A DNA stretch of 5,780 bases from JBBQXY01 sp051004815 (GTDB lineage Bacteria > Chloroflexota > Ktedonobacteria > Ktedonobacterales > Ktedonobacteraceae), in contig JBPCJY010000204.1 of NCBI GenBank assembly GCA_051004815.1, positions 1-5,780 on the forward strand. The letters run 5' to 3'. Under the pieces are notes generated by a model. It was not told the origin of the DNA. It saw only the letters and a program-made list of their open reading frames with translations, and did no database searches. The translations under genes were made by a program, and so were the position numbers. Every line of letters starts with the position of its first letter. Position 1 is the first letter of the stretch. Shown here one piece after another: positions 1 through 5,646 of the stretch.

Positions 1-11
1 GGGCCGCACGG

Positions 12-40
12 AGATTCTTCGCGGCGCTCAGCATGACAGG
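12..40. repeat. Dispersed repeat copy, degenerate single arm
   Basis: This 29-bp stretch matches the right arm of the inverted repeat at 1265-1293 with only two mismatches (CGG for CTG, and CATG for AATG). At 1220-1292 the sequence occurs as two inverted arms. Here only one arm is visible; a partner may lie left of the window, and none is found in 41-128. The shared core is ATTCTTCGC-GCGCTCAG. I recall similar sequences as high-copy intergenic repeats in Chloroflexota and some other phyla, but I cannot search to confirm this. No coding role is seen. Confidence 0.7.
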
Positions 41-79
41 CGAAACCGGCGTGCTTCAAAAAACCTCCCAGTGAAAGCC

Positions 80-106
80 CCAGGGTACCCGTAAAGGGCA
101 CCCTGG
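80..106 (-). terminator. Hairpin downstream of the Fic gene, possible weak terminator
   Basis: An 11-bp stem with one mismatch (80-90 against 96-106) closes a 5-nt loop (GTAAA), 22 nt beyond the stop codon of the minus-strand Fic gene. Read on the minus strand, a run of six T appears only about 13 nt after the stem. That is too far for a classical intrinsic terminator. It could still slow polymerase or protect the 3' end of the mRNA. No other terminator candidate for this gene is visible in the window. Confidence 0.35.
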
Positions 107-128
107 AATGGGGATGGGGCATTTGGCC

Positions 129-1106
129 TTACGTAAGATGTTGGCGGCTCGAGGGGCGACCACGCTTGTGTTTCCCTTCCTCGGCCTGTGTCTTGTATTG
201 CTCGATGGCCTCTCGTGTGCTGCACCAACGTCCGTTGCGTTTGACGGCATCAAGCCGTCCTTGTCGTGCTAGCCAGCTAAGATATTCCAGGGGATAGCCG
301 GAAGCTTCCGCCAGTTCGCGTAATGGTCGATACTCAGGCGTGTCGACGCACGCCTCCAGGTAGAGGTCAAGCCCAGCCTCGACGCATTGCCCGATGAGGT
401 TCAATAATGGTCCATAATTACCTGTGTTCGCGGCAATTAGAGCTTGAATATAGCGTACGCGCCAATCATTGAGGAGCAAGGCGGGCGGATAGCCCTCTTG
501 CATAAGCAAGAGGTTGAGCAGCAGACGCCCAACTCTGCCATTGCCATCCTCGAAGCCATGTACCGCTTCAAAACCGTGATGGGCAATTGTTGCTCGCGTG
601 ACAGGGTCGTACTCCAAGCCCACACCGTTGATCCACGCCACCCATTCGCTCATCAGCCGTTCCACATCTCTAGCAGGTGGCGGCGTCATGTTAGAGCCGC
701 GTATGTAAACGGGTACCGTGCGGAATTGCCCCTTTGATTCTAAAATTTTGTCCATGACGAGGTTATGCAGCGTCAGGATGGTTTCTCTGGTAATACGTGC
801 TCGTTGCTCAACCAGATTGTTCATATAGGAATACGCCTGAGCATGATTGATGGCCTCCAGGTATTCACGGAGCGGATGTCCATGAATGGTGATACCATAC
901 TCAATCACCATTTGCGTCTCCAGTAAGGTCAAAGTGTTGCCCTCAATTGCATTGGAATGATAGGTCAGGAAGACACGAAGATCATCGTTTAAACGGCGAA
1001 CGGTGTCGCTCGGTAGAGGGCGATAGCGATCAAGTAGAGCCTTCTTGCGATTGAGACGCTCGGCCAAACGTGGGTTCATATGTAGACGATCTTGTTTATG
1101 TGGCAT
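129..1106 (-). CDS. Fic family protein with C-terminal DNA-binding-like tail
   Basis: This 325-residue protein belongs to the Fic family, whose members typically transfer AMP from ATP to target proteins. The catalytic motif HGFEDGNGRVGR lies at residues 183-194, with the catalytic His183, the Asp/Gly/Asn anion-binding loop and the final Arg all intact. The N-terminal helix carries SNAIEGN (51-57), the (S/T)xxxE(G/N) inhibitory motif, so this is a class II, self-inhibited Fic protein; Glu55 would block ATP gamma-phosphate positioning. Residues 126-155 (KGQFRTVPVYIRGS...PPPARDVERLM) match the substrate flap region. Residues 263-305 resemble an excisionase/MerR-like winged helix, and KRGRP (314-318) resembles an AT-hook, suggesting DNA binding. 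The chosen ATG has GAAGAGG 4 nt upstream; the next Met (residue 10, position 1079) has no ribosome site. No antitoxin gene lies beside it. AMPylation activity is inferred from the family; its targets are unknown. Confidence 0.95.
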   Translation of the reverse strand: MPHKQDRLHMNPRLAERLNRKKALLDRYRPLPSDTVRRLNDDLRVFLTYHSNAIEGNTLTLLETQMVIEYGITIHGHPLREYLEAINHAQAYSYMNNLVEQRARITRETILTLHNLVMDKILESKGQFRTVPVYIRGSNMTPPPARDVERLMSEWVAWINGVGLEYDPVTRATIAHHGFEAVHGFEDGNGRVGRLLLNLLLMQEGYPPALLLNDWRVRYIQALIAANTGNYGPLLNLIGQCVEAGLDLYLEACVDTPEYRPLRELAEASGYPLEYLSWLARQGRLDAVKRNGRWCSTREAIEQYKTQAEEGKHKRGRPSSRQHLT

Positions 1107-1134
1107 GGTACCTCTTCATGTGTTTAACAAAATA

Positions 1135-1179
1135 TAATTGTAACGGGTAGTGGCATAGTAGCACTACCCGTTACAATTA
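1135..1179. promoter_or_regulatory. Perfect 18-bp inverted repeat, candidate operator of the Fic gene
   Basis: Arms 1135-1152 and 1162-1179 are perfectly complementary over 18 bp, with a 9-bp spacer (GCATAGTAG). The arm core is GTAACGGGTAGTG. The palindrome begins 28 bp upstream of the Fic start codon and surrounds its predicted -10 box. It lies between two divergent genes, so it does not follow either coding region as a terminator would. A dimeric repressor site is the simplest reading, and the Fic protein's own C-terminal DNA-binding-like region is one candidate ligand. An alternative is an RNA hairpin ending transcription that enters from the right: on the minus strand it is followed by ATATTTTG, a weak U-tract. 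Confidence 0.65.
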
Positions 1180-1183
1180 GCAA
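1155..1183 (-). promoter_or_regulatory. Predicted Fic gene promoter
   Basis: On the minus strand, TTGCTA (1178-1183) and TACTAT (1155-1160) are separated by exactly 17 nt and resemble sigma-70-type -35 and -10 boxes. Transcription would start near 1148, giving a leader of about 42 nt before the ATG at 1106. The -10 box lies in the spacer of the perfect inverted repeat at 1135-1179, so a protein on that palindrome would block this promoter. The match to consensus is moderate. Confidence 0.55.
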
Positions 1184-1191
1184 TAATGGCA

Positions 1192-1200
1192 AAACTTGCC
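1192..1200. repeat. Left target-site duplication of the MITE-like element
   Basis: The 9-bp sequence AAACTTGCC directly abuts the left end of the element at 1201 and recurs exactly at 1344-1352, directly abutting its right end. This is what transposition with a 9-bp staggered cut leaves behind. Confidence 0.75.
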
Positions 1201-1343
1201 CAGACATTTGGAGAGAAGGCTGTCATTCTGAGCGCAGCGAAGAATCTCTCGCTCGCCCAGGTGCAGATTCTTCGCTGCGCTCAGAATGACAGGCCGAATC
1301 CCTCTCCTGTGCGCTCACGGACAGGCTTCTCTCCAAATGTCTG
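1201..1343. mobile_element. MITE-like non-autonomous element, 143 bp
   Basis: The element starts with CAGACATTTGGAGAGAAG (1201-1218), which is found perfectly inverted at 1326-1343. Allowing one mismatch at position 19, the terminal inverted repeats extend to 24 bp (1201-1224 against 1320-1343). Exact 9-bp direct repeats AAACTTGCC flank it, as expected for a target duplication. It has no room for a transposase and no plausible reading frame, so it would have moved in trans. Inside is a second perfect inverted repeat (1220-1247 against 1265-1292) related to the copy at 12-40. The right side holds 27-33 bp with no counterpart on the left, so the element is asymmetric. A 9-bp duplication fits several DDE transposase families, such as IS4- or IS5-like, and I cannot name the parent. 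The insertion is fresh enough that the ends and target duplication are almost unchanged. Confidence 0.8.
1220..1292. repeat. Perfect 28-bp inverted repeat inside the MITE-like element
   Basis: Arms 1220-1247 and 1265-1292 are perfectly complementary over 28 bp, with a 17-bp spacer (1248-1264). In RNA this would form a very stable hairpin. The arm sequence is the same family as the single arm at 12-40. It may be a repeat in its own right that was captured by the larger element, or the body of that element. Confidence 0.85.
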
Positions 1344-1352
1344 AAACTTGCC
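1344..1352. repeat. Right target-site duplication of the MITE-like element
   Basis: This is the exact second copy of AAACTTGCC found at 1192-1200. Its last five bases, TTGCC, form most of the predicted -35 box of the phospholipase D promoter (1348-1353), so the duplication left an intact -35 on the gene side of the insertion. Confidence 0.75.
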
Positions 1353-1376
1353 AGGAAACAGCACGAATGCTACAAT
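1348..1376 (+). promoter_or_regulatory. Predicted phospholipase D gene promoter
   Basis: TTGCCA (1348-1353) and TACAAT (1371-1376) are separated by 17 nt and each matches the sigma-70 consensus at five of six positions. Transcription would begin near 1383, leaving a leader of roughly 50 nt before the ATG at 1436. The -35 box overlaps the right target duplication of the adjacent MITE-like element, so any regulatory site formerly just upstream has been pushed 152 bp away. Confidence 0.65.
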
Positions 1377-1435
1377 CTTTTAGCTGGTACTATGCCCTGA
1401 AAACAAACGTGTATTAAATAAAAGGAAGAAAACAT

Positions 1436-3148
1436 ATGGCAACTTCTGATCAGCACATAGCAAATGATTGGTGGGCCGAAGGCGACGCACCAGTACACAC
1501 TGACTCGCGAGTAACCTATTTTGTGGATGGACAAAGAGCGATGTTCTCCATGTGCATGCATTTTCTAAAAGCACAGAAGTATATCTATCTTGCCAATTGG
1601 GGTTTGACACCCGGCATCGAACTGGTGCGCGGGAAAGATCACATCGTTGACCCGAATGATAGCCAGGCACAAGAACGGCTGCTGGCTGAATTGCGGGTCA
1701 ATGACTTGCAAGAGGCAGACATTGCTTTTTGGTTTACCCACCCACTTTCACTGCAAAACGTCCTGGGCTATGCCGTGAGCAAAGGCGTCGAAGTCAAAGT
1801 GCTCATCTGGGATAGTCCTGAGATGTTCTCGCACGCCGATCCCCATGCGGCCCACGAGCAACTCACTCACCTGGGCATCACATGTCTCCTCGACGACAGT
1901 GCTCTAGATGTTCTCAAACATCCGATTGAGGCACTACAACATCCATCTGAGTCCTTGCATCAGAAACTTTCCATTGTCGATGGCACGCACGCTTTCGTCG
2001 GCGGGGTTGACCCGCTGATTGAAAAAGAGGGCGATTACGACCGGTGGGATACGCAAGCACACACCTTCTCCTCGCCGCTACGCAAAACGCCACAAGACAC
2101 CAGTCCACACCCCTGGCACGATGCCCACTCTATTATCGAAGGCCCGGCAGCCAGCGACGTTGAGCGCAACTTTCGCCAACGCTGGAATGACGTAATACAA
2201 GCTCATAAGTATGACCGAAATTTGCTGGTACCAGGACACCCAATCCCGCCGCCCGTGCAGAGTAACAGCGTTGTACAAGTGGCGCGCACTATCCCCTTAC
2301 ATACCTATAGCTTCACAGGAGACTCCACTATTCGCGGCATCGCCCAATTGTACGCGAAGGCCCTCGGCAACGCACAACATTTTATCTACCTGGAGAACCA
2401 GTACCTGTGGATACGGGCCTTTGCCGGTATCGACTTACCTTTTTTAAGCTCCGATAATCCTGAGATGGAGTACAACATTCGTAAGATTGGTGAGGCATTA
2501 CAGCGCGGTGCCACCGTGGCTATCACCCTTCCTGACCATCCCAATGTTGGCCGCGCCTACACTGATGCGGGCGTCTTACGCTTGAAACAGGAGGCACCGG
2601 AAGCAGTAGAGCAGGGACGCCTCGCCGTTTTCTGTCTGGCAACCTCTGAAACTCGACAAGAGGGTACACATTACCGGCCCATCTACGTCCATGCCAAAGT
2701 TGCCGTGATCGACGATCTCTGGTGCACTGTGGGTTCTGGCAATCTGAACAATCGGGGCATGCGCGACGATGTAGAAATGAACGTTGCCACGCTTGACGCG
2801 GAATTAGCCGAGGGTTTACGACTGCAACTGTGGGCAGAACACCTCGGCTTCTACAGCGAGCCCGATCTGTATGACCTGGCAGGGTACCTGGGACAGCAAT
2901 ACCAATTGCCGCAAGAGCAGGCGAATGGCAAACGCATATTGCAGCACTTGCGCGAAACCATCGGTAATCCCATCGTCGGTATGCAGGTGATGGCGCAGTG
3001 GGCGCACGAGAACCTGCAACGCTATAAAGCAAAACAGCCCCTGGTGGGACACCTCCTCCCTTATCTCACAGCGGAGGAAGCGGCACAACAGGGACTGAAC
3101 TTCCGCGAGGAGCACGGCTGGCTCGAAGAGCCGGTACCCGCGAAATAA
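1436..3148 (+). CDS. Phospholipase D family protein (two HKD motifs)
   Basis: This 570-residue protein should hydrolyse the distal phosphodiester bond of phospholipids such as phosphatidylcholine, giving phosphatidate and the head group, through a covalent phosphohistidine. Both HKD motifs are intact: HQKLSIVD (175-182) followed by GG, and HAKVAVID (419-426) followed by GSGNLNNRG. Other signatures are typical of eukaryotic-type PLD: PWHDAHSIIEGPAASDVERNFRQRW (226-250, around the first HKD region) and IYLENQYLW (317-325). No signal peptide or membrane segment is visible, so it is probably cytosolic or peripherally membrane-bound. No C2, PX or PH domain is present. AAGGAAG (1422-1428) sits 7 nt before the ATG and supports this start. 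It converges on the glutamine synthetase-family gene with 10 bp between stop codons. Transphosphatidylation or a nucleic-acid substrate cannot be excluded, but the WHD...EGPAA block argues for lipid. Confidence 0.94.
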   Translation: MATSDQHIANDWWAEGDAPVHTDSRVTYFVDGQRAMFSMCMHFLKAQKYIYLANWGLTPGIELVRGKDHIVDPNDSQAQERLLAELRVNDLQEADIAFWFTHPLSLQNVLGYAVSKGVEVKVLIWDSPEMFSHADPHAAHEQLTHLGITCLLDDSALDVLKHPIEALQHPSESLHQKLSIVDGTHAFVGGVDPLIEKEGDYDRWDTQAHTFSSPLRKTPQDTSPHPWHDAHSIIEGPAASDVERNFRQRWNDVIQAHKYDRNLLVPGHPIPPPVQSNSVVQVARTIPLHTYSFTGDSTIRGIAQLYAKALGNAQHFIYLENQYLWIRAFAGIDLPFLSSDNPEMEYNIRKIGEALQRGATVAITLPDHPNVGRAYTDAGVLRLKQEAPEAVEQGRLAVFCLATSETRQEGTHYRPIYVHAKVAVIDDLWCTVGSGNLNNRGMRDDVEMNVATLDAELAEGLRLQLWAEHLGFYSEPDLYDLAGYLGQQYQLPQEQANGKRILQHLRETIGNPIVGMQVMAQWAHENLQRYKAKQPLVGHLLPYLTAEEAAQQGLNFREEHGWLEEPVPAK

Positions 3149-3158
3149 TCTATAACTA

Positions 3159-4544
3159 TTAGATCAGTTCCAGGTAACGACGGCGGTCCCAATTCGTGAC
3201 CGCCTTTTCATACTCTTTGACCTCCCAGCGACGAGTCGCCACAAAATGCTCGACGAAATCTGGGCCAAGGTATTCGCGTGCCACCTCGCTCCCCTCCAAC
3301 AAATCGGTGGCCGCCGTCAAGTTGCGTGCCAGAGCCTTGATCTGTCCACGCTCTATCGCCGCGGTAACGGTTGCCTCGTCGTAGGCATTGCCATCGAGGC
3401 GAGCCGGTAGCTCCAACTGGTTTTCAATGCCATACAAGCCGCTCGCCAGCATGGCCGCGAAAACAAGATAGAAGTTCGCGTCCGCACCCGGTACGCGGTT
3501 CTCAACACGAATAGCGCGACGACCATTATTGATGATACGCACAGAGCAGGTACGGTTATCCATACCCCAGGTGGTGTTCAGCGGTGCCCATGTCCCTTCG
3601 ACGTAGCGTTTGTAAGAATTGATCACGGGGGCGTAAAGAGCCATGAACTCCGGCATTTTATTCAGCAAACCAGCGAGGAATTGACGCATGGTTGCCGACA
3701 TATGCCCTTCTGCTTCCTCTTCCCAGAAGAGGTTGCGCTCCTTGTTGCTATCCCACAGGCTCAAATGGGAATGCCCACTGCTGCCATCTTCCTGGTCATT
3801 CCACTTCGCCATAAAGCTAGCGGTCAGTCCCATCTGGTGACAAATTTCTTTGACGCCCGTTTTGAAGAGCATCGTCCTATCGCCAGCCGTTAACGCGCCT
3901 GAGTAGCGAATATTCATCTCATACATGCCAGGGCCATGCTCACGGTTGTAGCCTTCAATCTCAACTCCGTGATCGCGCATCATGCGTGCAATGCGACCCA
4001 AAAGTTGATCGTCGGCACTGGCCTGACTGATGGCATAGCAATTCATGCCAGGATTCAATGGGGTTAAGTTTGGCCCAAAGTCCTTTTCACGTACAGAGAC
4101 CTGGTTTTCGCGGAAGAAACGGAACTCCAATTCAGAGGCAGTCAACGGCTCAAAGCCCATCGACCGCGCTCGCTCGATCAAATTATTGAGCACAAAGCGC
4201 GGTGAAACGGTCACAGGCTCGCCGTGTTCTGTCCACAGGTCACAGACACAGGAAGCGACATTCTCTTCCCATGGCACCATCGCAAACGTTGACAGGTCGG
4301 GCCGCATAACGATGTCGGCAAAGCCGCGTTCCCAGTTACTCACTTTGAGGTTCGGCAAGACATTCTCGGCGATGTCCCAGCCATACAATACATCGCACTG
4401 CGCAAAACCATCATCGAATGAGTTAAGGAAATGCTGGGCCGAGACGCGTTTGCCGCGGTACACGCCTTCAATGTCGGCTGCGCCAATTTTGACAAACTCA
4501 ATTTTGCCCTCGTCAATGTCGCGTTTGATGTCAGCTATGTCCAT
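3159..4544 (-). CDS. Glutamine synthetase family protein (GlnA/PuuA-like ligase)
   Basis: This 461-residue protein is a type I-like glutamine synthetase-fold enzyme, which joins glutamate to ammonia or an amine using ATP. Visible signatures are ASELEFRFF (137-144, metal-binding Glu138/Glu140), GPGMYEMNI (204-212, metal-binding Glu209), DGSSGHSHLSL (253-263, ATP/metal histidine region) and RRAIRVENRVPGADANFYLVFAA (342-364, glutamate and phosphate-binding arginines). The GSSGH form and VENRVPGADANFY block look more like gamma-glutamylpolyamine or gamma-glutamylamide synthetases (PuuA, GlnA3/GlnA4-like) than housekeeping GlnA. No NLYDLP adenylylation tyrosine is seen near the C-terminus. The start has AAAGGAT upstream (spacing about 11 nt). 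It follows the amidase gene by 73 bp on the same strand, with no clear promoter between them, so the two are probably co-transcribed. Whether its acceptor is ammonia or an amine cannot be settled from sequence alone. Confidence 0.95.
   Translation of the reverse strand: MDIADIKRDIDEGKIEFVKIGAADIEGVYRGKRVSAQHFLNSFDDGFAQCDVLYGWDIAENVLPNLKVSNWERGFADIVMRPDLSTFAMVPWEENVASCVCDLWTEHGEPVTVSPRFVLNNLIERARSMGFEPLTASELEFRFFRENQVSVREKDFGPNLTPLNPGMNCYAISQASADDQLLGRIARMMRDHGVEIEGYNREHGPGMYEMNIRYSGALTAGDRTMLFKTGVKEICHQMGLTASFMAKWNDQEDGSSGHSHLSLWDSNKERNLFWEEEAEGHMSATMRQFLAGLLNKMPEFMALYAPVINSYKRYVEGTWAPLNTTWGMDNRTCSVRIINNGRRAIRVENRVPGADANFYLVFAAMLASGLYGIENQLELPARLDGNAYDEATVTAAIERGQIKALARNLTAATDLLEGSEVAREYLGPDFVEHFVATRRWEVKEYEKAVTNWDRRRYLELI
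3182..3208 (+). terminator. Possible terminator of the phospholipase D gene inside the convergent gene
   Basis: GGCGGTC (3182-3188) pairs perfectly with GACCGCC (3198-3204) across a 9-nt loop and is followed directly by TTTT on the plus strand. It begins 33 nt after the phospholipase stop codon. It lies within the 3' coding end of the minus-strand glutamine synthetase-family gene, so one DNA segment would encode protein on one strand and end transcription on the other. The U-tract is short, so efficiency may be modest. Confidence 0.45.
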
Positions 4545-4617
4545 GCTAAGTGTTCATCCTTTCCGGTTGAAATAGGGAGCCGTGCATGGTGCAAAGAAAG
4601 CAGCACAGCTCTGTAGT

Positions 4618-5439
4618 CTACGCTCCGTAGACGTGGGGACGACGATGCTCCAGACAAGGAATCTGTGCTCGTACACGTTCGATCTCCGTCAAATCAAGCT
4701 CCGCCATTATGACAGTTGGTTTATCCTGTGCCTGGGCCAGCACCAAACCCCATGGATCGACGATCATTGAACGCCCAAAGCACTCGCGGTTGGGTGGATA
4801 TTTCCCCACCTGGGCAGGCGCAATGACGTAACACAGATTCTCAATCGCCCGCGCCCTCAGCAACACCTCCCAGTGGTCGCGGCCCGTAAGCAAGGTGAAT
4901 CCTGCTGGTACCATGAGGATTTGTGCGCCGCGCAATGCCAACGCTCGATAGAGTTCAGGGAAGCGCAGGTCATAACAGACGGACAAACCAAAAGTTATAC
5001 CGTCCACCTCAGCTGTGACAACCTCGTTCCCTGGCACAATGCGTTCAGACTCGTAATGCTTCTCGCCATTGGCCAGCTCTACATCGAAGAGATGGATTTT
5101 GTGGTATTGCGCTACAATCTCTCCATCCCGATTAATCAATACCGAGGTATTGTGAAACTTCCCTGGCGATTCAGTAGAACGTTCGACAATACTGCCGCCA
5201 TGCACGATCATCTTATGCTTACGAGCTCTCTCTTGCAGGCACTCGATAGCGGGGCCGGGGATATGCTGGGCTGCTGCATCAAAACCAGCATACGGCCCAA
5301 AATAGGTCCAATATTCGGGAAGGCTTACAAATTGCGCCCCCATGGCGGCGGCACGATCTAAGGAATGCTCTACGTTAGCCAGATTTTCCGCGGGACGGTC
5401 ACGCGAGTTGAGTTGAATAACTGCCGCTCTTAGTTGCAT
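4618..5439 (-). CDS. Nit-type carbon-nitrogen hydrolase (amidase)
   Basis: This 273-residue protein belongs to the nitrilase superfamily, which cleaves amides by a Glu-Lys-Cys mechanism. The triad is complete: Glu42 in SLPEYW, Lys114 in YHKIHLFDV and Cys155 in SVCYDLRFPELYR. TGRDHWEVLLRARAIEN (185-201), FGRSMIVDPWG (221-231) and HRRPHVYG at the C-terminus are characteristic of the Nit1/Nit2 branch, whose members act on deaminated glutathione or omega-amides such as alpha-ketoglutaramate. The frame stays open upstream to an ATG at 5637, but the start at 5439 is preferred: AAGGAG lies 8 nt upstream, MQLRAAVIQLNS is the usual first beta strand, and the extra 66 residues cover the predicted promoter. 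It is the first gene of a probable two-gene unit with the glutamine synthetase-family gene. The exact substrate is not resolved. Confidence 0.94.
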   Translation of the reverse strand: MQLRAAVIQLNSRDRPAENLANVEHSLDRAAAMGAQFVSLPEYWTYFGPYAGFDAAAQHIPGPAIECLQERARKHKMIVHGGSIVERSTESPGKFHNTSVLINRDGEIVAQYHKIHLFDVELANGEKHYESERIVPGNEVVTAEVDGITFGLSVCYDLRFPELYRALALRGAQILMVPAGFTLLTGRDHWEVLLRARAIENLCYVIAPAQVGKYPPNRECFGRSMIVDPWGLVLAQAQDKPTVIMAELDLTEIERVRAQIPCLEHRRPHVYGA

Positions 5440-5447
5440 GTAGGAGG

Positions 5448-5453
5448 CTCCTT
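5448..5453 (-). promoter_or_regulatory. Ribosome binding site that decides the amidase start
   Basis: On the minus strand this reads AAGGAG, a near-ideal Shine-Dalgarno sequence, 8 nt before the ATG at 5439. The alternative upstream ATG at 5637 has no comparable site, so the shorter 273-residue protein is chosen. Confidence 0.8.
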
Positions 5454-5488
5454 GCGCTAGTAACGATGAGGTTCTTCTTAATGCAAGC

Positions 5489-5517
5489 AGAGTAGCACGC
5501 TGAACGGTTGTAGTCAA
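5489..5517 (-). promoter_or_regulatory. Predicted promoter of the amidase - GS-like unit
   Basis: On the minus strand TTGACT (5512-5517) and TACTCT (5489-5494) are separated by 17 nt, a good sigma-70-like pair. Transcription would start near 5482, about 43 nt before the amidase ATG. It lies inside the region covered by the longer possible amidase reading frame, which argues against that longer start. Confidence 0.65.
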
Positions 5518-5551
5518 GGGCAAAAGTGCTACAGAGACTCGTTTTCCATGG

Positions 5552-5564
5552 TTAGATTTTCTAA
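5552..5564. promoter_or_regulatory. Short palindrome between divergent promoters
   Basis: TTAGATTTTCTAA is a 5-bp inverted repeat with a TTT centre, embedded in the slightly longer imperfect GTTAGATTTTCTAAAC. It lies between the predicted minus-strand -35 (5512-5517) and the plus-strand -35 (5572-5577), a position suited to a regulator site. It is short and AT-rich, so chance occurrence is possible. Confidence 0.25.
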
Positions 5565-5571
5565 ACTGACC

Positions 5572-5600
5572 TCGACAGGCGTGCTCTACTATGCTACACT
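5572..5600 (+). promoter_or_regulatory. Possible outward promoter facing the tandem repeat
   Basis: TCGACA (5572-5577) and TACACT (5595-5600) are 17 nt apart on the plus strand. Any transcript would start near 5607 and run into the tandem repeat array. A GGGGTG at 5623-5628 precedes an ATG at 5632. The -10 match is only four of six, and no gene is confirmed downstream within the window. Confidence 0.35.
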
Positions 5601-5646
5601 TACATTGAAGCATTTTAATGTAGGGGTGTATATGCATAGCTCCTAC

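Noticed and set aside
1338..1418. Small plus-strand frame of 26 codons upstream of the phospholipase gene
   Set aside because: It begins inside the terminal repeat of the MITE-like element, has no ribosome binding site, and covers the predicted phospholipase promoter.
2523..3032. Minus-strand 169-residue open frame opposite the phospholipase gene
   Set aside because: It is a shadow of the phospholipase coding frame: no recognisable domain, no start signals, and rich in Arg, Pro and Cys as antisense frames often are.
4045..4575. Plus-strand 176-residue open frame opposite the GS-like gene
   Set aside because: It is antisense to a clearly conserved enzyme gene, with no domain and low-complexity Ser/Arg-rich content.
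4616..4632. 7-bp hairpin (GTCTACG/CGTAGAC) at the amidase stop codon as a terminator
   Set aside because: The stem is short, overlaps coding sequence, and no T-run follows on the minus strand; read-through into the GS-like gene is more likely.
4873..5361. Plus-strand 162-residue open frame opposite the amidase gene
   Set aside because: It lies wholly antisense to the amidase, whose catalytic triad and family motifs are intact; no independent signals support it.
5440..5637. N-terminal extension of the amidase to an ATG at 5637 (339 residues)
   Set aside because: The extra 66 residues have no family match, overlap the predicted promoter at 5489-5517, and the internal ATG at 5439 has a near-ideal AAGGAG and the expected first beta strand.
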